A DNA stretch of 9,748 nucleotides, taken from DRYM01 sp964564025. GTDB taxonomy: Archaea > Thermoproteota > Thermoprotei_A > EX4484-217-1. The translations under genes were made by a program, and so were the position numbers. Under the pieces are notes generated by a model. It had not been told where the DNA came from. It did not search any database and saw only the letters and a list, made by a program, of their open reading frames with translations. The stretch covers positions 1 to 9,748 of the forward strand of contig CAZLZO010000047.1 of assembly GCA_964564025.1 (NCBI GenBank). The letters run 5' to 3'. Shown piece by piece: positions 1-6,687 of the stretch; position 1 is the stretch's first letter, and every line of letters starts with the position of its first letter.

Positions 1-461
1 TTCCAAGAATAGTTCAGGCAATAGCCGCCTTAGCTAAAATTGCCCGGAAAATTAGAAGCATAGAGGTTCTCGTAGACTCTGAAAAACAAACATACCATGA
101 GAGAGTAAGCAGCATCATTGATAGTTTAAGGGCTAAAAACATTAACGTTGAAGAACCGGTTCTTCTAGAAAACAGCAAGCAGGTTTTCAAAACAAACTTA
201 AGGATAAACGAGAAAACAGTAGCCCTAATCGTAGCGGTAAGCGGTATTGAAAACTATCCATTCAAGAAACATACAATAGAAAACCACGCCCTAAAGCTAA
301 TGATCCTAGAAAACAAAGCAGAACCTGAAAACCTGAACGTTCTAAAAGAAGCAAAAGACTTAGTAAACAGGGAGAAAATATTAGAGATAATAAGCGGTTC
401 AAGCATAGAAAACATTGAAAAAGCATTCAATCACATAGTAAGAATGCTTAAAGAACTCTGA
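1..461 (+). CDS. Unrecognised protein, C-terminal part (5' end outside window)
   Basis: The frame is open from the left edge (first full codon at base 3) to a TGA at 459-461, giving 152 residues without a start, so the gene begins upstream. I do not recognise the family. The visible part is mixed alpha/beta and charged. A first stretch, PRIVQAIAALAKIARKI, is followed by a short strand (IEVLVDS). A central hydrophobic strand (TVALIVAVSGIENYP) comes next, and the C-terminal third is helical and rich in Glu, Asn and Lys, ending IVRMLKEL. There is no membrane segment and no obvious metal or nucleotide motif. The coding call rests on codon-like composition and the absence of stops over 460 bases in an AT-rich region. 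It is followed by an imperfect inverted repeat and a T-run, then a long gap, so it is probably the last gene of its unit. Confidence 0.7.
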   Translation, partial: PRIVQAIAALAKIARKIRSIEVLVDSEKQTYHERVSSIIDSLRAKNINVEEPVLLENSKQVFKTNLRINEKTVALIVAVSGIENYPFKKHTIENHALKLMILENKAEPENLNVLKEAKDLVNREKILEIISGSSIENIEKAFNHIVRMLKEL

Positions 462-477
462 AAAAAGAAAACAACGC

Positions 478-523
478 GATCACAACACTAGTTTGAGAAG
501 AATTTTTGTAAGCTGTAGTGATC
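478..523. repeat. Imperfect inverted repeat after the first gene
   Basis: GATCACAACA at 478-487 pairs with TGTAGTGATC at 514-523, nine of ten positions, around a loop of 26 bases that holds a T5 run at 502-506. It begins 16 bases after the stop of the upstream gene. It may act in transcript ending or 3'-end protection, or may be an operator-like site. The long loop makes it a weak hairpin. Confidence 0.35.
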
Positions 524-871
524 AATAAGGTGCTACTTCCATCCGAGAAGCAACAGCGTTTTAATTTAAAAAGCGAAATGAGGAGCGTGGAAAAGGTATT
601 GTTTAGGTCAATTAGTTTAGGGGGTTAAATGTGTTTTAAAATAAAGTATTGGTGTCCATTGGTAATCGTAGGTCTTTTCATAGTATACCTTATGTGATAT
701 GCTGGGGTTCGGGTTGAATTTTATGTTGGAAAAGAAGGTGTGTTTATTTTCATATACATAGACTACGTTGTTTTATTGCTGATGAAGGTGATGGAGTGGA
801 TTGCTGGCGTGTTCTTGCTGAACAAGCGTGGGCTATGCTGGTAGCTCGTATGAGTTCTCTATGAGATGGGG

Positions 872-887
872 AAAAAAATTTTATACC
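872..887 (+). promoter_or_regulatory. BRE/TATA promoter of the AbrB-like gene
   Basis: An A-rich BRE-like stretch (872-878) runs into a TATA box TTTTATACC (879-887). A TATA centre near 883-884 predicts transcription starting near 908-911, which coincides with the TTG 907 / GTG 910 start codons. The message is therefore likely leaderless or nearly so. Confidence 0.55.
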
Positions 888-909
888 TTTTTGTACGCGA
901 CTACGGTTG

Positions 910-1227
910 GTGGGTGAAGTGAAAATTATTGTTCCGCGGAAAATACTTAAGGTTGGAAAATCCCTTTGCTTCACCATTCCCTCGGCTGTTTTCCCACCAG
1001 ATGTTTTCTACGCTTACCTCAGCGGGGAAGCCATTGTCTACTCTTCTGAACCCCCTTCTGAAACATTGTTCTTAACTGTTAAGCCCCGTGTCCAAGCCAG
1101 GTTCCGGAATAGAACATACTATGTCCTAACTGTTCCAGCAGAATACGCTAGAGCTCTTGGAATAACCAAAGGCATGCATGTTCACGTAGAGGTCTCAGAT
1201 GGCAAGCTGGTTCTCAGGAAGCCCTAG
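910..1227 (+). CDS. Tandem AbrB/SpoVT-type swapped-hairpin DNA-binding protein
   Basis: A small protein of 105 residues (106 from TTG 907) probably binds DNA as a transcription regulator or antitoxin-like factor. It reads as two copies of the AbrB-type beta-hairpin pattern. The second half is clearer: a strand with basic residues, then TYYVLTVPAEYARALGITKG, then HVHVEVSDGKLVLRKP, matching the family layout of VxIPxxxxxxLGIxxGxxVxVxxxxGxLVLxP. The first half (KILKVGKSLCFTIPSAVFPP, then EAIVYSS) is a diverged copy lacking the LGI-G turn. A single chain with two hairpins could fold as an internal pseudo-dimer. The start is uncertain among TTG 907, GTG 910 and GTG 919. The promoter position favours 907/910, whereas the G-rich bases before 919 are too close to act as a usual ribosome-binding site. 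No toxin partner lies beside it, so regulator is more likely than antitoxin. Its target is unknown; the symporter 188 bases downstream is one candidate. Confidence 0.7.
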   Translation: MGEVKIIVPRKILKVGKSLCFTIPSAVFPPDVFYAYLSGEAIVYSSEPPSETLFLTVKPRVQARFRNRTYYVLTVPAEYARALGITKGMHVHVEVSDGKLVLRKP

Positions 1228-1364
1228 TTTTCGTTCACGTATGTTTTTAGGGTTCCTAGGGAGGGGCTGTAGAGTACCCTTTTCCCTTTCTCTTTCGAAG
1301 CGTTAGAGGATCTTTAAACCAGTTATAGTGCTCTATTGAAGAATTTTTTGCATTAGGCTCAATA

Positions 1365-1379
1365 CGAAAAATTAATGTA
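1365..1379 (+). promoter_or_regulatory. Putative BRE/TATA promoter of the symporter gene
   Basis: CGAAAA (1365-1370) is a good BRE-like element, followed by the AT-rich TATA-like ATTAATGTA (1371-1379). The predicted start near 1398-1402 leaves a short leader that still holds the ribosome-binding site. The TATA match is only moderate. Confidence 0.4.
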
Positions 1380-1402
1380 TGACATTATGTAGTTTTCTTT
1401 CC

Positions 1403-1408
1403 GGAGGG
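1403..1408 (+). promoter_or_regulatory. Strong ribosome-binding site for the symporter
   Basis: GGAGGG, complementary to the archaeal 16S rRNA 3' end, lies seven bases before ATG 1416 and fixes that start. Confidence 0.75.
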
Positions 1409-1415
1409 ATGTTCT

Positions 1416-2840
1416 ATGAGCATACCCGAGATAATAGCGTATTTAGATGGTCTTGTATGGGGTCTACCAGCAATAATCACGCTAGTTTGTGCAGGTATTG
1501 TTGTAGCGATATTCGGGGGATTCTATCAGATCAGAAAGTTTCCGTTGGCTTTTAAAACATTTATACGGTATAAAGGTGAGAGAGGTAAGGGCGAAGTATC
1601 GCCATTCAAAATATGGGCGGCTGTAACGGGTGCAACTGTCGGCATAGGTAACATTGCCGGTGCTTCAACAGCCATACACCTTGGTGGCGCAGGTGCTTTA
1701 TTCTGGATGTGGATATGTGCCATATTTGGCATGGGGCTAAAAGGTGTTGAAGTAGTTCTAGCACTATGGTCTCGAAAAGTTCTCCCGGACGGAAGAGTTG
1801 AAGGAGGAACACCATACTATATTAGGCTACTTCCAGGCATAGGACCAGCACTTGCATTGTTCTTCGCAATATGTCTTATTCTTAACTGCTACGGATCCAA
1901 CAACTTTGTCCAGGCGAACAATGTCGCTTTAGGCGTCGAATATGTTGTCAAAGAGTTTTTCGGAGAAGACCCTGGAATAATATTCCAAGCACGCCTCATA
2001 GTCGGCATAATTATGGCGGTTCTTGTAGCACTCGTGGTACTCGGCGGTGTTAGAAGAATAGCTGAGTTCGCTAACTACATTGTACCTTTCATGGCAACAT
2101 GGTACATAGTGTTTGGTTTGGGTGTTCTTGTAGCATACGCTAAGTACATTCCACTTGCGTTAAGCGAAGTATTTACGTATGCGTTTACGCCACAAGCAGC
2201 AGCAGGCGGTCTAGCAGGCTGGACTGTTTTCCACGCTATTAGATGGGGGTTCGCAAGAGGACTATTCTCCAACGAAGCTGGAGCAGGCAGTGCACCTAAC
2301 GGGTATGCGTATATGACCGTAGACCATCCAGGCAGAGCCGCAATGTACGGTATTATGGAGGTTTTCTTAGACACCATAGTGATATGCTCCATTACATGCT
2401 TAACTGTTTTAACATCGAGAGTTTACATTGAAGAACCTGAACTAACAGCTGCCCCACTTGTTATGGAGGCTTTCAAGAGAGTCTATGGATCATGGGCACC
2501 TCTTATCCTAGGAATATCATTAACTCTCTTTGCACTTACAACAATGCTAACATGGGAGTGGTATGGTGAAGTTAACTGGAGATATTTCTTCGTTAGAACA
2601 CTGAAGCTACCAGAGAAGCCCATGATATGGTTATGGAGAATTCTATGGGTTATACCAATAATACCCTGTGCAGTAACACCTGAGCTGTTCAAGTTCTACT
2701 GGGACTTCGCAGATCTATGCTACGGTTTAGAGGCCATACCAAACCTAGTCGCTGTAATATACCTTTCACCAGTAGCTCTCAAACTAATCAAGGACTTCTA
2801 CAGCAGACATGTTTACGAAACAGGAGAAGTTGCAAAATAA
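1416..2840 (+). CDS. Sodium:alanine/glycine symporter (AGCS family)
   Basis: This is a membrane transporter of 474 residues, the normal size for the family, which takes up alanine and/or glycine with Na+ or H+. The hydrophobic profile suggests about eleven membrane helices. Family signatures are clear: an AVTGATVGIGNIAG segment at about 69-82, GGTPYYIRLLPGIGPA after the third helical region, and RGLFSNEAGAGSAP at 281-294, the best-known AGCS motif. A VFLDTIVICSITCLTVL helix follows. After HP (304-305) the usual pattern is close to HPxxQG; here it reads HPGRAAMYG, so the customary Gln is absent. The DAACS and SSS families do not share these motifs. ATG 1416 is supported by GGAGGG seven bases upstream. 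Two T5 runs follow the stop. The downstream SHMT-family gene has its own promoter but suggests linked serine/glycine/alanine use. Which amino acid is carried cannot be read from the sequence. Confidence 0.93.
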   Translation: MSIPEIIAYLDGLVWGLPAIITLVCAGIVVAIFGGFYQIRKFPLAFKTFIRYKGERGKGEVSPFKIWAAVTGATVGIGNIAGASTAIHLGGAGALFWMWICAIFGMGLKGVEVVLALWSRKVLPDGRVEGGTPYYIRLLPGIGPALALFFAICLILNCYGSNNFVQANNVALGVEYVVKEFFGEDPGIIFQARLIVGIIMAVLVALVVLGGVRRIAEFANYIVPFMATWYIVFGLGVLVAYAKYIPLALSEVFTYAFTPQAAAGGLAGWTVFHAIRWGFARGLFSNEAGAGSAPNGYAYMTVDHPGRAAMYGIMEVFLDTIVICSITCLTVLTSRVYIEEPELTAAPLVMEAFKRVYGSWAPLILGISLTLFALTTMLTWEWYGEVNWRYFFVRTLKLPEKPMIWLWRILWVIPIIPCAVTPELFKFYWDFADLCYGLEAIPNLVAVIYLSPVALKLIKDFYSRHVYETGEVAK

Positions 2841-2848
2841 ACCAGCTA

Positions 2849-2868
2849 ATTTTTCACCATAATTTTTC
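2849..2868 (+). terminator. T-rich terminator after the symporter
   Basis: Two T5 runs (2850-2854 and 2863-2867) start 10 bases after the stop codon with no hairpin, which is the common archaeal form of intrinsic terminator. Confidence 0.45.
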
Positions 2869-3046
2869 TCACCCACATTAAGCTAAACCTATTTAATCCA
2901 TGATTAATAATGCTTATAGACTTCTTGCTCTCCCACAAAGTTCTAATGGTAAAACAAGTGTAAGTAGCTCTTTTGCGATCGTAACTGCCAATTTTGAGAA
3001 AGCAATAGAAACAATGTGGACGTTTCTGCAGAAGCCATCAACAATA

Positions 3047-3055
3047 TTTATATAA
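3047..3055 (+). promoter_or_regulatory. TATA box upstream of the SHMT-family gene
   Basis: TTTATATAA is a near-consensus archaeal TATA box preceded by an A-rich stretch. A start about 25 bases downstream (near 3077) would give a leader of roughly 65 bases, longer than for the neighbouring genes, so post-initiation control is possible. Confidence 0.5.
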
Positions 3056-3128
3056 CAACTATATTCGTAAAACACCTAAAAACCCTAATAGAAAGTTTTA
3101 TGAGTAAGTTAAAGCCTAAACTGTTGCC

Positions 3129-3133
3129 GGTGA
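3129..3133 (+). promoter_or_regulatory. Ribosome-binding site deciding the GTG start of the SHMT-family gene
   Basis: GGTGA lies seven bases before GTG 3141. No ATG occurs in the right place, and the conserved N-terminal helix follows at once. Confidence 0.6.
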
Positions 3134-3140
3134 ATAATAG

Positions 3141-4484
3141 GTGGGAACCGAATCTGACAATCCCCTATGGTTAAACGCCTTCCAACAAGAACCTCTTCTT
3201 GAAAAGTTTGTTGGTATCGCTGTAAAACATACAATATGGCGAAAAAGAGAATGCGTCAACATGATTGCTAGCGAAAATGTTATGTCGCCTTTAGCTATGC
3301 TTGTTTACTTAAACGATATGATGCGTAGAGTTGCTGAAGGAAAGCCTTACAAAAGGTTTTATCAAGGAGTAAAATACATTGATGAGATCGAAGTGGCAGC
3401 GCAAAATTTGATGGGCGAACTCTTAGGTGTAAAATACGTTGACCTTAGACCAGTAAGTGCAACAATAGCAAACGCAGCCGCATTTAGAGTATTTACGAAA
3501 CCTGGCGATAAAGCTGTTGTAGCCCCTGTACAGGCAGGAGCACACGTTAGCCACACTAGGTTTGGTGCGTTAGGAGCACTTGGAATCGAGCAAATAGATA
3601 TGCCATTTAACGTCGAGGAATGGAATATTGATGTTGATAAGGCAAGAAAACTAATCGAAGAGGTTAAACCTAAGATAGTGACTCTCGGTGCTTCACTATA
3701 CCTTTTCCCGCACCCTACTAAGGAAATAGCAGAAGCCGCCCATGCCGTAGGCGCTAAGGTAATTCATGATGTAGCACATGTTCTTGGACTAATAATTGGT
3801 GGTGCATGGGAAAATCCGTTGAAACTAGGAGCAGACCTAATAACTTCGTCAACGTATAAAACCTTTCCTGGGCCGCCGGGCGGCCTCTTTGCTGCATCTA
3901 ATGAGGAAGTCTTTAAGAAGGTAAGTGACAGAGTATTCCCCCTGTTTCTCGCAAATCACCACATACATAGGCATGCCGCAACGGCTGTAACCGCTTTGGA
4001 AATGAAACGCTGGGGTAAGGAGTATGTTACACAGGTCGTTAAGAACGCTAAAGCATTAGCTGAAGCATTAGTAGCAGAAGGATTTAAGGTTGTGATGGAA
4101 AGTAAAGGATTCACACAAAGTCATCAAATCGCAGCTGATGTAAGAGAATTAGGTGGTGGCCGTAAAGTCGCTCAGCTACTTGAAGAAGCCAATATTATCG
4201 TTAACATGAACATGCTTCCATGGGATAAACCAGAGGATGTTAAGAACCCAAGCGGTCTTAGAATAGGAACCCAAGAACTCACAAGATGGGGCATGGGCAA
4301 AGATGAAATGGAAGAAATTGCAAGGTTTATGAGAATGGTTGTAATAGACAAGAGAGATCCGAAAGAAGTCAGAGAGTTAGTAAAAGAGTTTAGAAAGAAC
4401 TTCATGGAAGTTCACTACTGCTTCAAGATAACTGATGAAGAAGCAGAAAAACTAATGAATATAATGCTTTATGCGAAGGCTTGA
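3141..4484 (+). CDS. glyA: Serine hydroxymethyltransferase family enzyme (PLP-dependent, fold type I)
   Basis: The family converts serine plus a tetrahydropterin into glycine plus the methylene-carrier. It has 447 residues, slightly longer than many archaeal forms. Landmarks are MIASENV (E45 in the SEN motif), KRFYQGVKYIDEIE (substrate/cofactor tyrosine loop), the GAHVSH histidine H135 expected to stack on PLP, the DVAH motif with D210 and H213, and the Schiff-base lysine K240 in STYKTFPGPPGG. SGLRIGTQELTRWGM follows, with R374 placed to bind the substrate carboxylate. The fold, lysine, Asp and Arg are intact, so it should be an active PLP enzyme. Three sites depart from the usual patterns: Tyr239 replaces the usual His before the lysine, SGxxAN has become SATIAN, and GGH has become GAH. 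The alternatives are a threonine aldolase or an alpha-methylserine-type hydroxymethyltransferase. The carrier (folate or methanopterin) cannot be told. GTG 3141 is supported by GGTGA seven bases upstream. Confidence 0.9.
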   Translation: MGTESDNPLWLNAFQQEPLLEKFVGIAVKHTIWRKRECVNMIASENVMSPLAMLVYLNDMMRRVAEGKPYKRFYQGVKYIDEIEVAAQNLMGELLGVKYVDLRPVSATIANAAAFRVFTKPGDKAVVAPVQAGAHVSHTRFGALGALGIEQIDMPFNVEEWNIDVDKARKLIEEVKPKIVTLGASLYLFPHPTKEIAEAAHAVGAKVIHDVAHVLGLIIGGAWENPLKLGADLITSSTYKTFPGPPGGLFAASNEEVFKKVSDRVFPLFLANHHIHRHAATAVTALEMKRWGKEYVTQVVKNAKALAEALVAEGFKVVMESKGFTQSHQIAADVRELGGGRKVAQLLEEANIIVNMNMLPWDKPEDVKNPSGLRIGTQELTRWGMGKDEMEEIARFMRMVVIDKRDPKEVRELVKEFRKNFMEVHYCFKITDEEAEKLMNIMLYAKA

Positions 4485-4490
4485 AATACA

Positions 4491-4495
4491 TTTTT
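4491..4495 (+). terminator. T5 run after the SHMT-family gene
   Basis: TTTTT begins seven bases after the TGA (4482-4484) and lies before the next promoter, consistent with a simple archaeal terminator. Confidence 0.35.
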
Positions 4496-4510
4496 AACAA
4501 ATTTCTAACC

Positions 4511-4524
4511 AAAACCTATATATT
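4511..4524 (+). promoter_or_regulatory. BRE/TATA promoter of the small membrane protein
   Basis: AAAACC (4511-4516) followed by TATATATT (4517-4524) is a strong BRE/TATA pair. Transcription should start near 4545-4550, just before the coding region, with room for the GGGGTG ribosome-binding site only if the TTG at 4559 is used. Confidence 0.6.
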
Positions 4525-4558
4525 ACCCTACAACATTACTTCATAAGGGGTGTTTAAC

Positions 4559-4798
4559 TTGTCAGAAGTAAAATACGTAACTACGCATGATGAATCAACT
4601 AAACCAACATTCGCATGGACTGTGTTAGCAATAGTCATATCGATAGTTCTTTTAGGGCTTCAAGTAGCTGAAGGATACGTTATTGATCCAGGAACACCAG
4701 CTTTAGTAGTATTTATCATGCTAGTTGTACTAATTACTTGGATCCTAGGTAAAACCAAAAGAGCAACATATGAATGGTCTCCAGCCGCTTGGAAGTAA
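4559..4798 (+). CDS. Small protein with two membrane helices, function unknown
   Basis: From TTG 4559 the protein has 79 residues (82 from GTG 4550). TTG is preferred because GGGGTG (4547-4552) then sits six bases upstream as a ribosome-binding site; the GTG start would lie inside that site. A polar N-terminus (SEVKYVTTHDESTKP) leads into helix one (FAWTVLAIVISIVLLGLQVA). A short outward loop (EGYVIDPGTP) and helix two (ALVVFIMLVVLITWILG) follow, with a basic then aromatic tail, KTKRATYEWSPAAWK. Positive residues after helix two suggest both ends face the cytoplasm. I do not recognise the family. It has its own strong promoter, so it is probably well expressed and not simply co-transcribed with the SHMT-family gene. 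It could be an accessory subunit of a membrane complex; nothing in the sequence names the partner. Confidence 0.7.
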   Translation: MSEVKYVTTHDESTKPTFAWTVLAIVISIVLLGLQVAEGYVIDPGTPALVVFIMLVVLITWILGKTKRATYEWSPAAWK

Positions 4799-5044
4799 AA
4801 CTAATTCACCCCCAATACTAACTAAACAAAAAATAATTTACAAAGCATGTTCAAGCAACCACGACACTTGCCAGCTCATACATAGTACAATGGCAACAGC
4901 CCATTTATGCTAATGACGTTGACATAAGACAAATGGCCTACAAGCTATTTTCTTTACTCTATAAACTTCGAAGTTATTTTTATTGTCTTTAAAACAGAGA
5001 AGTTTCTTTTCTCTTCCCTATAACCCGCAATCCCATATCTCTAC

Positions 5045-5082
5045 TATTTTCCCTAGTTATCTTTTTACGAAAGAATTTCCTT
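5045..5082. repeat. Diverged direct repeat, copy 1
   Basis: TATTTTCCCTA begins a 38-base stretch matching 6963-6998 at about 32 positions with one two-base gap. Both copies have the same orientation and lie on either side of the ABC permease/ATPase pair. Weaker purine/pyrimidine-biased similarity seems to extend to the left of both copies. Confidence 0.5.
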
Positions 5083-5176
5083 CTATAATTAACTACATCT
5101 TAGAGAATTACATGGTTCAAGCGAATTTTCCTTATGTGTTATTCCAAGTTAAACTTAAGTAATTTGGTTAGCCTAA

Positions 5177-5197
5177 TTTTATTAGAATAGTCTAATA
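5177..5197. promoter_or_regulatory. TATA-like element overlapped by an inverted repeat
   Basis: TTTTATTA (5177-5184) is TATA-like and lies about 28 bases before ATG 5209, so the transcript may be near-leaderless. It overlaps a perfect 7-base inverted repeat, TATTAGA (5180-5186) and TCTAATA (5191-5197), with a 4-base spacer. This arrangement fits an operator where a dimeric repressor would block TBP. Confidence 0.4.
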
Positions 5198-5208
5198 TAG
5201 GTAAGAGA

Positions 5209-6321
5209 ATGCGTTTCGCAACGTTGATTTTAAAGAACATTTTTAGACGTAGGGTTAGAAGCTTCATTACGATTCTTGGTATTTCTATTGGAATAGCAAC
5301 TATAATTTCCTTAGGTGCTATTGTGGGTGGTGCAGTGTTTACTGTGGAGAGAATGCTTAAGTCGGGTAAGGCGGATTTCTCCATAATTGAGAGGGGAATT
5401 TCTGACCTTACATTTAGTAAAATTGATGAGGATATTGTGGATGAGATAGAAGAATTGGAGTTCGTTAAGAAGGCGGCGGGTATTGCTATTGGGCTTGTTT
5501 CTCTAAAAGATAGACCTTACTTTCTCGTATTAGGTATAGAGGAAGAAGACCTACCTTTGGTTGGCATAAATATTGTGAGTGGAACAGCGTTCTCTCAAGA
5601 AGAAGATGAGGTTATTGTGGGAGAGATAGCTGCAAAGGAATTAGACGTTGAAGCGGGAGAAAGGCTAAGTTTGGGTGAAGAAGAATTTACGGTGACTGGC
5701 ATTTTTGAAACGGGGAATCCGTATTTTGACAAAGGAGCTGTTATCCCTTTAAGGAAACTTCAGGATATGATGAAGCTTGAAGGCTATGTGATGATGATTT
5801 ATGTTGATTTGGAGGAGGGTACGGATATAGAAGATGCTTGTTGGCTTATTGAAGAAATGTTCCCGGATTTGGTTACTGTAAAATCTGTGGCTGAGTTTAG
5901 CGAGGTTGATAGGAGCTTGGAAATAATGGGTTCGCTTAGCCAAGGTGTATCGCTTCTAGCTATTCTAATTGGCGGTCTTGGCGTAATGAACACGATGATG
6001 ATGTCTGTTTATGAGCGAACACGGGAAATAGGTGTTTTAAGAGCGCTTGGGTGGAAGAGGAGAAGAGTATTAGTAATGATCCTAGGAGAGTCCATCGTAC
6101 TATGCCTCTTCTCCATTCTGCTAGGCACTCTACTAGGTTTTATCGCTATAAAACTACTAATGCTATCTCCTATAATCGGAGGGTTCTTTGAGCCCATGTG
6201 GACAGCGGATATTTTCGTAAACTCCTTCATCGTAGCGTTTACTGTAGGCCTTATTGGAGGACTATATCCAGCATATAGAGCCTGTAAGCTGTCCCCAGCT
6301 GAAGCATTAAGGTATGAGTAA
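5209..6321 (+). CDS. MacB/FtsX-type ABC transporter permease
   Basis: A 370-residue membrane subunit of a type VII (MacB-like) ABC system, a class that works by mechanotransmission and exports peptides, lipoproteins or drugs, or drives extracellular enzymes. The layout is canonical. A basic N-terminus (LILKNIFRRRVRSF) precedes one membrane helix (about 19-44). An extracellular, acidic MacB-type core domain spans about 45-235. A C-terminal FtsX domain with three helices follows, containing the coupling segment YERTREIGVLRALGWKRR (E269-G281 core). It ends with the family-typical YPAYRACKLSPAEALRYE. The protein is full length. ATG 5209 has only a weak AGGTAA-like site upstream. The ATPase gene begins 15 bases after its stop, so the two were an operon, but that ATPase is truncated. 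The permease may now be non-functional or may use an ATPase encoded elsewhere. Confidence 0.9.
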   Translation: MRFATLILKNIFRRRVRSFITILGISIGIATIISLGAIVGGAVFTVERMLKSGKADFSIIERGISDLTFSKIDEDIVDEIEELEFVKKAAGIAIGLVSLKDRPYFLVLGIEEEDLPLVGINIVSGTAFSQEEDEVIVGEIAAKELDVEAGERLSLGEEEFTVTGIFETGNPYFDKGAVIPLRKLQDMMKLEGYVMMIYVDLEEGTDIEDACWLIEEMFPDLVTVKSVAEFSEVDRSLEIMGSLSQGVSLLAILIGGLGVMNTMMMSVYERTREIGVLRALGWKRRRVLVMILGESIVLCLFSILLGTLLGFIAIKLLMLSPIIGGFFEPMWTADIFVNSFIVAFTVGLIGGLYPAYRACKLSPAEALRYE

Positions 6322-6336
6322 TTAGGGAGAGCAGGT

Positions 6337-6687
6337 ATGGTGAGGAAAATAGTTGATATTCAAGATTTAGTTAAAACCTATGAAAATGGGAGAGTAAAAG
6401 CACTTAATGGAGTAAATCTAGAGGTCTATGAGGGAGACTTCATAGCGATTATGGGACCTTCTGGTTCAGGTAAAACAACGTTACTAAACATTATTGGCGG
6501 TCTTGATAGACCCGATTCCGGTAAGGTAATAGTTGATGACATCAACCTATGCGAAGTTAAGAATTTAGATGAGTTTAGAGCTAAAACAGTAGGCTTCGTA
6601 TTTCAGCTACATAATTTAATCCCGGTTTTAACGGCAAGTGAAAACGTTCAAATCCCAATGTTCGAACAATGCATACTATCCACTTAA
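6337..6687 (+). pseudogene. Truncated ABC transporter ATP-binding subunit (MacB/LolD type)
   Basis: Only the first half of the ATPase remains: 116 residues against the usual 220-235. Walker A is perfect (GPSGSGKTT, 40-48), and the A-loop region (KTYENGRVKALNGVNLEV) is normal. The Q-loop is present (GFVFQLHNLIPVLTASENV, Q90). Homology stops at about residue 108 (VQIPM), after which eight unrelated residues, FEQCILST, run to a TAA. The LSGGQ signature, Walker B, D-loop and switch histidine are missing. I found none of them in any frame in the next 640 bases, so this is a deletion or rearrangement, not a simple frameshift. ATG 6337 is preceded by GGGAGA. It lies in an operon with the permease upstream. 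It could still bind ATP weakly but cannot form a catalytic dimer. Confidence 0.85.

Larger units (their letters stand above)
462..906. other. 445-base gap with no clear gene
   Basis: Apart from the inverted repeat at its left end and the promoter at its right end, I find no supported gene. One plus-strand frame deserves a note: ATG 629 to TGA 697 encodes 22 hydrophobic residues starting MCFKIKYWCPLVIVGLF. The same frame stays open beyond that TGA from 698 to a TAG at 842-844, with a second hydrophobic run (VFIFIYIDYVVLLL). This could be a decayed small membrane protein or chance. The G-run at 620-624 is a poor ribosome-binding site. Confidence 0.3.
2841..3140. other. 300-base gap between symporter and SHMT genes
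   Basis: It holds the T-rich terminator at the left and the glyA-like promoter and leader at the right. A minus-strand frame from GTG 3075 to a stop at 2914 (53 codons) is open but overlaps the promoter and resembles nothing I know. I see no RNA gene. Confidence 0.4.
4799..5208. other. 410-base gap before the ABC locus
   Basis: No supported gene. It contains the first copy of a diverged direct repeat (5045-5082) and, at its right end, the promoter and inverted repeat of the permease gene. On the minus strand the repeat lies in an open stretch of about 36 codons that begins DVVNYRRKFFRKKI and ends in a TAA. It has no start codon and is best seen as possible debris. Confidence 0.4.

Noticed and set aside
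750..977. Minus-strand 75-residue open frame overlapping the start of the AbrB-like gene
   Set aside because: It is Ser/Thr/Arg-rich without a domain pattern, overlaps a promoter and a better-supported gene, and reads as a shadow frame.
1240..1310. AGGGT...ACCCT pairing and CCCTTTCTCTTTCG stretch after the AbrB-like gene, possibly a third copy of the diverged repeat or a hairpin terminator
   Set aside because: The stem is only five bases with a long loop, and the match to the repeat is limited to pyrimidine richness.
2914..3075. Minus-strand open frame of 53 codons (GTG start) between symporter and SHMT genes
   Set aside because: It overlaps the TATA box and leader of the SHMT-family gene, has no good ribosome-binding site and shows no recognisable motif; an open frame of this length is not rare by chance.
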